Assembly: GCA_964453035.1 (NCBI GenBank)
Contig: CAYVOX010000047.1
Location: forward strand, 1 to 19,960
Direction: 5' to 3'
Source: CAYVOX01 sp964453035
GTDB taxonomy: Bacteria; Chloroflexota; Anaerolineae; Anaerolineales; Anaerolineaceae
Length of the DNA: 19,960 bases
Shown: positions 7,901-14,749 of the stretch, one piece after another
Layout: each line of letters starts with the position of its first letter
Numbering within the stretch: the stretch's first letter is position 1
Program-made: the position numbers and the translations under genes
Notes under the pieces: generated by a model
Databases searched by the model: none
The model's input: the letters and a program-made list of their open reading frames with translations, nothing else
Told to the model about the DNA's origin: nothing

Positions 7901-10900
7901 AGACATTCGATTGGAAGGGTGGGGCTTCGGGCAACCATGTGCTCAAAGCCACCTTTCAGAAGGTGACCTGGAAGGAAATTGAGAACTGGCAACCCGGCGT
8001 GGGGTCGCTATTCGAGGCGGTGTTTACGCCAGTGGCAACCACGGACTTCAAGACCGACGCTCAGGGCAAGGCTCGCCTGGAATTTACGCCTCCGGAAGCC
8101 GGTACCTACCAACTGGAGGTGAAAGGGGAGGGCGCGGATAGCAAGTCGCTGCTTTGGGTGGGTGGAGAAGGACGCGCGCCGTGGCCCAAGCTGCCTGATC
8201 AGCACCTGCAGATGCAACTGGATGCAGAGGAGTACTCAGTAGGGCAAAGCGCCCGGATCTTTATCCCCAATCCCCTGGGCGAGAAAACCCTTGCGCTGGT
8301 CACGGTGGAGCGCAGCAAGGTGATGAAAGCGGAAGTGGTGGTGATTAACGGCAATAATTATGAGTTCACCCTGCCCATCCTGGCGGATTATGCCCCCAAT
8401 GCTTACGTTTCCGTGACGCTGTTGGGAAAGACGGATGGGGTTGCGGATTTCCGGCAGGGAATTGCTCAACTGAACGTCAAGGCTGACGCGCTCAAGCTGC
8501 AGGTGGAGGTCACCGCTGACCCGACCCGGGCTCAACCGGGCGGGGAAACGCGATTGAAGGTCAAAGTGAAGGATAACCTGGGCAAACCGGTGCAGGGGGA
8601 ATTCAGCGTCTCGCTGATGGATAAAGCCGTGCTAGCCCTGGCGGATGCCAATGCGCCAAATATTTTCAGCGCCTTCTACGGCATCCAACCGCTGGCTGTG
8701 CAGAGCAGCCTCTCGCTTTCTATCTATGGGCGGCGTATGGAACAGCAATACTCGCCTCCGGGACGGGGTGGTGGCGGGGGCGACCTGGCTGCCACGCCTG
8801 AGTTGCGCTCTGAATTTCAGGATACCGCTTACTGGAAAGGCAGCCTTGAAACCGATGCCGGCGGGAGCGCTGAAATTGTGGTCAGGTTGCCGGATAACTT
8901 AACGACGTGGGTTATCACTTTCCGCGGTCTGAGCAAAGACCGCAGGGTGGGCGAGGCTACCCGCGAGCTGGTGACGAGCAAGGATCTGCTGTTGCGCCCG
9001 GTGACACCGCGCTTTTTGGTGGTGGGCGACCGGGTTGAGCTGGCAGCGATGGTTCATAACAATACATCCGCAGCACTCACCGCAGAGGTCACCCTGCAGG
9101 CCAGTGGCGTTGAACTTGAAGAAACCGGCAAGGCAACTCAGAAGGTGGATGTGGCAGCTGGGAGCCGCTCGCGGGTGAGCTGGTGGGTGAAGGTGAGCGA
9201 CGTGGAAAAGGCAGACCTGCGCTTCTCGGCGAAGGGAGGTGGGCTGCAGGATGCTTCTAAACCCACCTGGGGCGATCTGCCCATCCTGGATTACGCCTCC
9301 CCGCAGACCTTTGCAACGGCTGGAATCCTGGCGGAAGCCGGCGAGCGCCTGGAAGTGATCAGTTTGCCGCGCTCCTTCACCCCCACGGGCGGGCAGGTGA
9401 GCGTGGAGATGACCTCCTCGCTGGCAGGCACCATCCTCAACGGCCTCAAAGCGATGGAGGTTTACCCCTACGAGTTCACCGAGGCCATCCTTTCGCGCCT
9501 ATTCCCCAACCTGCGCACGTACCAGATCCTCAAGAACCTGGGGATTGAATCGCCGGAACTGAAAGCCCGCCTGGATACCGAGCTCAAAGATGCCATTGCG
9601 CGCGTCACAGCCCTGCAGAACGGAGACGGCGGCTGGGGTTGGACGGCAAACCAGACCAGCCACCCGTACCTTTCAGCTTACGCCTTGCTGGCTCTCAGCG
9701 AGGCGCGCTCCGCGGGGATGTTTATTGATGAAAACGCCATCAGCAAAGCACAGGCTTATACCATCAAGTCGCTGGCAACTCCCTCGGTGACCAGCAGCGT
9801 GAGCCTGATGGAACGCACGGCTTTTCAGTATTTTGCCCTCACCGCCTCCGGTAAGCCCCAGGCAAACGCCGCCGCATTGTACGATTACCGCGAAAAACTT
9901 TCGCCCTGGGCGCGCGCGTTGCTTGCTTTGACCCTCCAGGCTCAAAAGGCGGGCGACGAACGGGTGAAAAACCTGGTCTCGGACCTGGAATCAAAGGCTG
10001 TGCGATCTGCCACCGGTGCTTTCTGGGACCCGGCGGAGATTGACGGCGAACGCCTGACCACGCCGAACTTTTCAACGGCGGTGGTGGTGATGGCTCTGGC
10101 GCAGTTGGACCCTGCTGCCACTGTTCTGGTGGACGCCGTACGTTACCTGGTGGCTCACCGGCAGGCGTGCGGGTGCTGGACCTCCAGCTATGAGGCTGCG
10201 TGGGTGCTGGCTGCCCTGGGCGATGTGCTCAAAGGCACCGGCGACCTGGCGGCGAATTTTGACTTCAGCGCCGCGTTGAACGGAACGACCCTGGCGGCGG
10301 GCAAGGCGGGCGGTGCGGCATCCCTTAACACCACCCAGGCGGTGGTGCCACTCAGTATGCTTAAGGCAGATTCACCTAATGCGCTGATGCTGAAGCATGA
10401 GACGGGCAGCGGAAGGTTATATTACCGCGCCTTTCTACAGGTCAATCGCCCGGTTGAATCGGCGCCGCCGTTGCAGGCGGGCGTGAGCGTGACGCGCCGT
10501 TACTACGTTGCCGGGCAGGATTGCCGCAAGGCTGAGTGCAAACCCATCAGCAGTATCAAGCTGAGCGAGTCTAAAACCGTTCTGGTGCGCTTGACCGTCA
10601 CTGTTCCACGCGCCATGTATTACCTGGCCCTGGAGGATACGATCCCCGCTGGAACGGAAATTGTCAACACCAGCCTCAAGACCACCCAGCGCACAGACGC
10701 AAGCGGAAAAACTGGTATGCCAGCAATCAATGCCGCCAATCCGTTTGGCGAGGGGTGGAACTGGTGGGTTTTTGGGGCGCCGCAGATCTATGACCAACGC
10801 ATCTTCTGGATGGGTTCTTATGTACCGGCAGGCACCTACGAGGTGACCTACCGGCTCACGCCGCTGCAGGTGGGCGAATACCGGGCTATCCCGGCGCGCG

Positions 10901-10968
10901 TTTACCAGAATTACTTCCCTGAGGTGCAGGGTACCAGCGCCGGAGCTGTGTTCACGGTGCTGCCGTAG
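4945..10968 (+). CDS. bacterial alpha-2-macroglobulin lipoprotein lacking the thioester motif
   Basis: A 2007-residue envelope protein of the bacterial alpha-2-macroglobulin family, whose members trap or block foreign proteases. The N-terminal signal ends in a lipobox-like G-T-A-C30, followed by a Pro/Thr-rich linker to about residue 90. Several Ig-like (Big_5-type) domains follow, including two copies of FNQAMEKASVE about 203 residues apart. The MG2-type signature YLYTDRPIYRSGQTVYFRG begins near 715. The bait-region domain spans about 1088-1245, and a Gly-rich bait-like segment (G1275-G1279) precedes the A2M core YWKGSLETDAGG...LPDNLTTWVI (about 1293-1325). The helical TED domain (about 1500-1780) contains NGDGGWGW. 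Where CxEQ should stand, the sequence reads YPYEFTEAILSR, with Phe1511 and Ala1514 replacing Cys and Gln, so no thioester can form. The C-terminal MG10-like domain is complete. No pbpC lies nearby. An in-frame TAA just upstream of the ATG fixes the start. Confidence 0.92.
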   Translation: MNVSPSSRRAKPTRWLVIAVTLWLVVGTACSLPGIWQPTEVVNTPVGATPQPTKAITAPAQPTKPPQTQVTQSPLPPALVESTPLPSSELGPKQPVILYFNQAMEKASVEGALQAQPAVAGSFKWLNEYAVSFTPDQPLPQNANLTIQISTKARAVNGLALVAPVELAYRTSTGLKEIDLLPKPGASDVDPSSAIVATFNRPVVALGVDPSSLVPAFTVEPEAKGRGEWLNTSTYIFYPEPALIGGKEYTLRFKEDLSATDGSTWTSDHIATWKFKTVLPKLVSISPDGKKAILLDDVIKLTFNQAMEKASVEQSFSLKAGAAPVEGKFTWNETATQVTFQPARLLERSTTYQMSLSGEARSYGGAALGQAASLRLTTVPPLSLSVVEPAAGSTLRLYDVSGTVRLRLSAPLAKQDLKKFISFRPKIGEFTAYDSQNLEVFITGTFKPSTEYTLSVSENLQDKWGAALGKPFSFNFSTSPAENALFLNLAQPYNSLVFITPADTYLPASATNIKTVQLSLGKLTLEEFARLESVSAYDRDTLSPAGAARWEKKLNLPANQSASVTLPLTATGEPLAPGLYFFSATSPELTSKNTRVLPALLISSRVHLVMKIGARQVMIWAVNLDTQQAVAGASVEIFRSVKGKLTSLGLAVTNTQGLAQLEIAPRTDVYEPLVAVVGKPGDANFGVVYSDWSDWQSGATYGIPTSYDEDGLEVYLYTDRPIYRSGQTVYFRGTINQKENGRYSAADLKQVNVKILGAYPAGGGEQPVLGRQVLPVSAYGTIYGSFELPDSAEPGHYLIDIEEGRYFSLGFQVAEYRKPEVDLSVDFSKAEIKQGEDLKAKVKALYFFGAPASALKLNWTLTTRSGFFRPLPGYQIGDWDSSWMMPRRFSSYMEDYSLSGKYITGGEAQTSADGLVNITVPASLLKENAASTNRQELILEVTVTDESESRVSARGSATLHPADFYIGIKPEVWSGQAKKPIGYTIQTFDWKGGASGNHVLKATFQKVTWKEIENWQPGVGSLFEAVFTPVATTDFKTDAQGKARLEFTPPEAGTYQLEVKGEGADSKSLLWVGGEGRAPWPKLPDQHLQMQLDAEEYSVGQSARIFIPNPLGEKTLALVTVERSKVMKAEVVVINGNNYEFTLPILADYAPNAYVSVTLLGKTDGVADFRQGIAQLNVKADALKLQVEVTADPTRAQPGGETRLKVKVKDNLGKPVQGEFSVSLMDKAVLALADANAPNIFSAFYGIQPLAVQSSLSLSIYGRRMEQQYSPPGRGGGGGDLAATPELRSEFQDTAYWKGSLETDAGGSAEIVVRLPDNLTTWVITFRGLSKDRRVGEATRELVTSKDLLLRPVTPRFLVVGDRVELAAMVHNNTSAALTAEVTLQASGVELEETGKATQKVDVAAGSRSRVSWWVKVSDVEKADLRFSAKGGGLQDASKPTWGDLPILDYASPQTFATAGILAEAGERLEVISLPRSFTPTGGQVSVEMTSSLAGTILNGLKAMEVYPYEFTEAILSRLFPNLRTYQILKNLGIESPELKARLDTELKDAIARVTALQNGDGGWGWTANQTSHPYLSAYALLALSEARSAGMFIDENAISKAQAYTIKSLATPSVTSSVSLMERTAFQYFALTASGKPQANAAALYDYREKLSPWARALLALTLQAQKAGDERVKNLVSDLESKAVRSATGAFWDPAEIDGERLTTPNFSTAVVVMALAQLDPAATVLVDAVRYLVAHRQACGCWTSSYEAAWVLAALGDVLKGTGDLAANFDFSAALNGTTLAAGKAGGAASLNTTQAVVPLSMLKADSPNALMLKHETGSGRLYYRAFLQVNRPVESAPPLQAGVSVTRRYYVAGQDCRKAECKPISSIKLSESKTVLVRLTVTVPRAMYYLALEDTIPAGTEIVNTSLKTTQRTDASGKTGMPAINAANPFGEGWNWWVFGAPQIYDQRIFWMGSYVPAGTYEVTYRLTPLQVGEYRAIPARVYQNYFPEVQGTSAGAVFTVLP
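5248..5270 (+). repeat. first copy of a 23-base identical direct repeat inside the macroglobulin gene
   Basis: This stretch encodes part of FNQAMEKASVE in the first Ig-like domain and is identical at the base level to 5857-5879. The offset is 609 bases (203 codons), so both copies are in frame. It suggests a domain duplication or gene conversion between neighbouring Ig-like domains. Confidence 0.7.
5857..5879 (+). repeat. second copy of the 23-base identical direct repeat
   Basis: Identical to 5248-5270, encoding the matching stretch in a later Ig-like domain. Flanking codons differ (TTTAAT against TTCAAC upstream; GTGGAG against GTTGAG downstream), so the identity is confined to the core. 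Confidence 0.7.
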
Positions 10969-10989
10969 GTTGTACAAGACATCAAAAAG

Positions 10990-11026
10990 ACCTGTTGGGT
11001 CGTTTTGGAGACCCAGCAGGTTTTTT
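10990..11026. terminator. bidirectional intrinsic terminator
   Basis: The 12-base arms ACCTGTTGGGTC (10990-11001) and GACCCAGCAGGT (11010-11021) pair with one G-U, around an 8-base loop. TTTTTT follows on the plus strand, and AAAAAG precedes on the left for the minus direction. It lies between the convergent macroglobulin and ppk2 genes. Confidence 0.88.
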
Positions 11027-11063
11027 GTTGTTTTGTTTCGCAGATTTTTGTTCGTCCGGAAAT

Positions 11064-11966
11064 TTAGAACTTCTCGGGGACGAAGGTTTGATCAGTGATG
11101 GGGGGGCGGACGTAGCCTTTATCCTCCTGGCGCGGCGGGAGCACGATGGGCTCGGGGGTCAGGTCTTCATAGGGAATCAGGCTGAGCAGGTGCGAGATGC
11201 AGTTCAAGCGGGCGCGTTTTTTATCGTCGGCGTTGACCACGTACCACGGGCTTTGCTTGGTGTCGGTGTATGAGAACATGGTGTCTTTGGCTCTGGAATA
11301 TTCCACCCAACGGGTGCGCGATTCAACATCCATGGGACTCAGCTTCCAGCGCTTGGTGCGGTCGGCAATGCGCTCCTGGAAGCGGCGCTCCTGCTCGGCA
11401 TCGCTGACGGAGAACCAGTATTTGATGAGGATGATGCCTGAGCGGATGAGCATGCGCTCAAATTCGGGACAGGAGCGCAGAAACTCCTGGTATTCGGCTT
11501 CTGTGCAGAAGCCCATCACGCGCTCCACGCCGGCGCGGTTGTACCAGCTGCGATCAAAGAAGACCATCTCTCCGGCGGCGGGCAAATACGCCACGTAACG
11601 TTGAAAGTACCACTGCGTTTTCTCGCGCTCGGTGGGCACGCCCAGGGCAACCACGCGCGCATAGCGGGGATTGAGCGGCTCGGTGATGCGTTTGATGACG
11701 CCGCCCTTACCGGCGGCATCGCGGCCCTCAAACAGGACGACCACCCTTAGACCTTTGAACTTAATCCACTCCTGCAGTTTAACCAACTCGATATACAGGC
11801 GCGAAAGTTCTTTTTCGTACTGCTTGCTGCTCAAGGCTTCTTTTGACACTGGAGCGGCTTTTTCTGGAGGGGTGACTGTTGTTGCCCCCTTAGCTGCTGC
11901 CTGGCTTTCTACTTTGGACGCCCTGTCCTTTTTCTCTTTGGATGTTTTTTTATCATCTTTTGACAT
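11064..11966 (-). CDS. ppk2: polyphosphate kinase 2 (PPK2)
   Basis: A 300-residue cytoplasmic enzyme of the PPK2 family, which transfers phosphate between polyphosphate and nucleoside di- or triphosphates. Class I members mainly phosphorylate ADP or GDP using polyphosphate. The Walker A loop is G81-RDAAGKG-88 and the Walker B/lid region is F136-FDRSWYNR-144. The typical core YEKEL...SRLYIELVKLQEWIKFKG begins at 50. The N-terminal 45 residues are Lys/Ala-rich and low in complexity, and are probably a flexible extension. The ATG at 11966 was chosen because GGGGAGGG sits a few bases upstream and the family similarity lies downstream of it. A longer frame opening at 12038 lacks an SD. The gene is divergent from glnA and shares its regulatory region. 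Subclass (AMP or ADP preference) cannot be settled from the sequence alone. Confidence 0.93.
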   Translation of the reverse strand: MSKDDKKTSKEKKDRASKVESQAAAKGATTVTPPEKAAPVSKEALSSKQYEKELSRLYIELVKLQEWIKFKGLRVVVLFEGRDAAGKGGVIKRITEPLNPRYARVVALGVPTEREKTQWYFQRYVAYLPAAGEMVFFDRSWYNRAGVERVMGFCTEAEYQEFLRSCPEFERMLIRSGIILIKYWFSVSDAEQERRFQERIADRTKRWKLSPMDVESRTRWVEYSRAKDTMFSYTDTKQSPWYVVNADDKKRARLNCISHLLSLIPYEDLTPEPIVLPPRQEDKGYVRPPITDQTFVPEKF

Positions 11967-12040
11967 GATCCCTCCCCTCGGAAGCGCAACCATAACAGAT
12001 GACGGGATGCCCGTGGTTTCCGGACTCACATTGAACAATC

Positions 12041-12084
12041 TAATTATACATAATTATCCCGCGGCGCAAGCGGGGTAATTATCC
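12041..12084. promoter_or_regulatory. palindrome and TAATTAT repeats between ppk2 and glnA, overlapping a ppk2 promoter
   Basis: TAATTAT occurs at 12041-12047, 12051-12057 and 12076-12082, the last two extended to TAATTATCC. The stretches 12050-12062 and 12070-12082 form an inverted repeat (ATAATTATCCCGC against GCGGGGTAATTAT, one mismatch). On the minus strand, TATAAT (12048-12043) is a good -10 for ppk2, with TTGCGC as a weak -35 inside the palindrome. A regulator bound here would cover the ppk2 promoter. Which protein binds is unknown. Confidence 0.5.
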
Positions 12085-12162
12085 TGTGCTGCGGAAAGCT
12101 GACCAATTCAAAGAGGATTTGCGAGTGCTGTTTCTTCTAATCTTAAATTTTTGGTGAGCTTA

Positions 12163-12192
12163 TTGACTTTGCTGTGGTATTCGTGTTATAAA
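12163..12192 (+). promoter_or_regulatory. promoter of glnA
   Basis: TTGACT (12163-12168) and TATAAA (12187-12192) are separated by 18 bases. The predicted start is near 12199, giving a leader of about 127 bases before the glnA ATG. The rest of the 11967-12325 gap holds the ppk2-side palindrome and the leader hairpin described separately; no gene is seen in it. Confidence 0.6.
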
Positions 12193-12272
12193 CTTTTATT
12201 AATTGTTGTTTTTTGAACAAATCAAGAGTCCCGGCTTTTCTCTCAGCGGCTAATACCTGCCCCGATTCGCTC

Positions 12273-12305
12273 CAGGCATGCCCTGCATGCCTGTTTTTAT
12301 TTTAT
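12273..12305 (+). terminator. terminator-like hairpin (attenuator candidate) in the glnA leader
   Basis: The perfect 8-base arms CAGGCATG (12273-12280) and CATGCCTG (12286-12293) have a 5-base loop and are followed at once by TTTTTATTTTATT. The structure sits between the glnA promoter and its SD (AAAGGAG, 12314-12320). No plus-strand gene upstream needs a terminator here, so it would act on glnA transcripts themselves. It could alternatively be a DNA operator. Confidence 0.6.
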
Positions 12306-12325
12306 TAAGTGCCAAAGGAGATTAT

Positions 12326-13663
12326 ATGGACCGCAAGTATTTAATTGCTCGTGCCAAGGAGGATGAGATTAAGTTCGTCTCATTCCAGTTCACCGATGTG
12401 ACCGGTACGGTTAAATCGGTGGATGCGCCGGTTGAACAGCTTGAGGGAGCTCTGGAAAACGGCGTGTGGTTTGATGGATCATCCGTTGAAGGGTTTGCGC
12501 GCATTCAGGAATCGGATATGCACCTGCGCATTGACCCGGACACATATGCCGTGTTGCCCTGGTCGCCGCCGGAAATGCGCCGCGCGCGCTTTTTCTGCGA
12601 TATCTACGAGCCAGACGGCACCCCCTTTGCGGGGGACCCGCGCGGCGCTCTGCGGCGCATGCTGGCTAAAATCAAGGAGCGCGGCTGGGTGTTCAACGTT
12701 GGACCTGAGCCCGAGTTTTTCCTCTTCCGTGGGCCAAACGGGGATGCCGCCCACCCTGTTCCGCATGATATCGGCGGGTATTTTGACTTTTCTCCGAACG
12801 ATGAAGCGGTGCGCGTGCGCACCGAGTTGATGGCAGCCCTCAACATGATGGGGCTTGAGGTTGAGGTGGGTCACCACGAAGTAGCCCTCGGTCAGCACGA
12901 GATTGATTTCCGCTTTGCGGATGCACTGCGTACCGCGGATAACGTTCTCACCCTCAAATATACCGTTAAGGCCATTGCCGCCCAGCATGGGCTGGTGGCT
13001 TCCTTCATGCCCAAGCCCATCTTTGGCATCAACGGCTCCGGCATGCACTGCCACCAATCGCTCTTCAGTCCCAGGGGTGAGAACCTTTTCTTTTCTCCGA
13101 GCGATGATTTTCATCTCACGCCCCTGGCGTACGGTTTCATTGCCGGACAACTGGCGCATGCCCGCGCGCTTTCGGGCGTCCTGGCGCCTTCGGTCAATTC
13201 CTACAAGCGCCTGGTGCCGGGATATGAAGCACCCGTTTATATCGGCTGGGCGCAGCGCAACCGCTCGGCGCTGATTCGCATCCCGCGCCACACCCCGGGT
13301 ATGGATAAAGCTGTGCGGGCTGAACTGCGCTGCCCTGATCCCTCCTGCAACCCGTACCTGGCGTTCACCGTGATGCTGGCAGCCGGGCTGGATGGGATTG
13401 ATAACAAGCTGCCGCTACCCAAACCGCTCAACAACGTCAACGTTTATCATCTGACCGATGTTGAGCGCAAGCGGTTGGGCGTGAAGTCGCTACCGGGTTC
13501 GCTACCCGAGGCGTTGGGCGAGCTGGATAAGGATAAGGTGCTCAAAGAAGCACTTGGCATCGAGATTTACGATGCCTTCCAGCGCGCTAAATGGGAAGAG
13601 TGGGAGGATTATCGCATTCACGTCACCGACTGGGAAGTGAAGCGCTACATGGAAACGGCTTAG
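12326..13663 (+). CDS. glnA: glutamine synthetase, type I-alpha
   Basis: A 445-residue cytoplasmic glutamine synthetase that makes glutamine from glutamate, ammonia and ATP and is the entry point of nitrogen assimilation. The N-terminal beta-grasp domain contains FDGSSVEGFARIQESD (49-64). Catalytic landmarks are GPEPEFFLF, GHHEVALGQHEIDFRF, the NGSGMHCHQS segment and NSYKRLVPGYEAP...NRSALIRIP. The length, the lack of the I-beta insertion and adenylylation loop, and Arg59 in GFARI (equivalent to the feedback-regulatory arginine of the Bacillus enzyme) all place it in class I-alpha. The ATG at 12326 was chosen because of AAAGGAG 5 bases upstream. An in-frame ATG at 12278 lies inside the leader hairpin and has no SD. 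Regulation is probably by the leader attenuator plus direct effectors and not by adenylylation; the regulatory part is inference. Confidence 0.96.
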   Translation: MDRKYLIARAKEDEIKFVSFQFTDVTGTVKSVDAPVEQLEGALENGVWFDGSSVEGFARIQESDMHLRIDPDTYAVLPWSPPEMRRARFFCDIYEPDGTPFAGDPRGALRRMLAKIKERGWVFNVGPEPEFFLFRGPNGDAAHPVPHDIGGYFDFSPNDEAVRVRTELMAALNMMGLEVEVGHHEVALGQHEIDFRFADALRTADNVLTLKYTVKAIAAQHGLVASFMPKPIFGINGSGMHCHQSLFSPRGENLFFSPSDDFHLTPLAYGFIAGQLAHARALSGVLAPSVNSYKRLVPGYEAPVYIGWAQRNRSALIRIPRHTPGMDKAVRAELRCPDPSCNPYLAFTVMLAAGLDGIDNKLPLPKPLNNVNVYHLTDVERKRLGVKSLPGSLPEALGELDKDKVLKEALGIEIYDAFQRAKWEEWEDYRIHVTDWEVKRYMETA

Positions 13664-13683
13664 TAAAAATCAGTATCCAGAAA

Positions 13684-13796
13684 AATGGGGCTGTCCAAAA
13701 AGGTCGTTTTGTCATGCTGCTCGAACCCGAAGGGTGCTTCGCGAGAGACTCCTCGCTTCGCTCAGAGTGACACACTTCTTTTTGAACGGCCCCATT
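13684..13796. repeat. 113-base palindromic element with 19-base terminal inverted repeats
   Basis: The ends AATGGGGCTGTCCAAAAAG (13684-13702) and the reverse complement of 13778-13796 agree at 17 of 19 positions. The interior is an imperfect palindrome, from GTCATGCTG near 13711 to CAGAGTGACAC near 13773, containing CTCGCTTCGCTC. No coding frame is present. It looks like a small dispersed repeat (REP or MITE-like), and the interior resembles GTCAT/AGTGACA hairpin repeats common in intergenic DNA. No clear target-site duplication is visible. When transcribed it would form a long hairpin and may also terminate glnA and the convergent ttuA-like gene. Confidence 0.65.
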
Positions 13797-13820
13797 GCGT
13801 TATTATGGGAGGAAAAAATA

Positions 13821-14741
13821 TCAATGCGATGTGACGAGCTGACAAAAAGCGCACAGGCCGGTGCGTGAGGTGAGCTGTCCGCAATTGGGGCAGGTTGACT
13901 GTGAATTATCATCCTCAAGGGGAGCGGGGCTAAAAAAACCGGCCTTTTGCGCCTGCAAGAAGCTGGCGTAGAAGTTCATTTTTGCGCCGGGGTGTTCAAC
14001 TTCCAGTTTGTTTAGAATTTCTTTGTTTTCAAGCTGCTTTGAGCCTTCGGCAAAGGGGCACTCCTCTTCAATGAAAGCAATCCCGCGCAGGAGAGCGTTG
14101 GCGGCGGTCTCACGCTCGTAGAAGCGGCAAAACGGCTTGGCCTTGCGGGCAAATCCGGGTTTTTCTTCCAACAGAGGAGCCTGGCGTCGGAGGAGATCAA
14201 CCTGCCAGGAGAGGGTGTTGCCCAGCAATACGGCGACTTCATCATCCAGGTTGTGGGCAGTGACCAGGGCGGCATAACCGCTTTGCACGGCGGCGCGGTT
14301 CATGATGTGGCGCTTGAGCAGGCCGCAAACTGCGCAGGGGCGTTTTTCGCCGCGCCCGGCGCGGTTGGCTAGCCGGGGCACAGAGCTGCCAAAGCTGGAT
14401 TGGACATTGACCACCTGGAGGGACAGGTTGCGCTCGTCCGCAAAACGCTGCGCATAGCCTTGAGAGGCATTGGAGTAATCATCAGCGCCGGTGATGCCTA
14501 GATTGATATAGACCCCATCGGCGGGGTAACCCAGCCGCCAGAGCACATCCCACAGCGAAAGCGAATCCTTGCCGCCCGAAACCGCCACCAGCAGCCTGGC
14601 GCCTGGAGGAAACATGCGATATTTCTCGATGGTACGGGCTGTTTGATTGACTACCCATTCGAGGTAATGCTCACGGCAGAACGAGAGGCGGTGGTGGCGC
14701 ATGCGAATGGCTGCCATCTGCTCGCAGCGGGAGCACTTCAT
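13821..14741 (-). CDS. ttuA: TtuA-like tRNA 2-thiolation enzyme (PP-loop, Fe-S, zinc ribbons)
   Basis: A 306-residue cytoplasmic protein of the TtcA/TtuA/Ncs6 group, which adenylates a uridine or cytidine in tRNA and replaces its oxygen with sulfur. The N-terminal zinc ribbon is C3-x2-C6...C22-x2-H25. The PP-loop ATP site is S55-GGKDS-60. Three cysteines, C136 and C139 (PCAVCG) plus C228 (EECPF), match the [4Fe-4S] ligands of TtuA. A C-terminal zinc ribbon is C284-x2-C287...C297-x2-C300. The two zinc ribbons and the adjacent sulfur-carrier gene favour TtuA (s2U/s2T at position 54) over TtcA (s2C32). The ATG at 14741 places the first zinc cysteine at residue 3, as usual. A TTG at 14753 overlapping the upstream stop as TTGA is an alternative start and would give 310 residues. 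Confidence 0.87.
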   Translation of the reverse strand: MKCSRCEQMAAIRMRHHRLSFCREHYLEWVVNQTARTIEKYRMFPPGARLLVAVSGGKDSLSLWDVLWRLGYPADGVYINLGITGADDYSNASQGYAQRFADERNLSLQVVNVQSSFGSSVPRLANRAGRGEKRPCAVCGLLKRHIMNRAAVQSGYAALVTAHNLDDEVAVLLGNTLSWQVDLLRRQAPLLEEKPGFARKAKPFCRFYERETAANALLRGIAFIEEECPFAEGSKQLENKEILNKLEVEHPGAKMNFYASFLQAQKAGFFSPAPLEDDNSQSTCPNCGQLTSRTGLCAFCQLVTSH

Positions 14742-14749
14742 GGCGGCTT

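Noticed and set aside
11967..12038. Upstream start for PPK2 adding 24 residues
   Set aside because: No SD upstream, whereas GGGGAGGG precedes the ATG at 11966; the extension would also run across the ppk2 promoter region's downstream leader.
12278..12325. Upstream in-frame ATG for glnA adding 16 residues
   Set aside because: It lies inside the leader hairpin, has no SD, and the extra residues do not match glutamine synthetases.
12479..13291. Minus-strand open frame of 270 codons opposite glnA
   Set aside because: Antisense shadow of glutamine synthetase, with no recognisable motifs.
13711..13773. Possible tRNA or small RNA gene in the palindromic stretch after glnA
   Set aside because: CTCGAACCC recalls a T-arm when read in reverse, but no cloverleaf can be drawn; the terminal inverted repeats explain the structure better.
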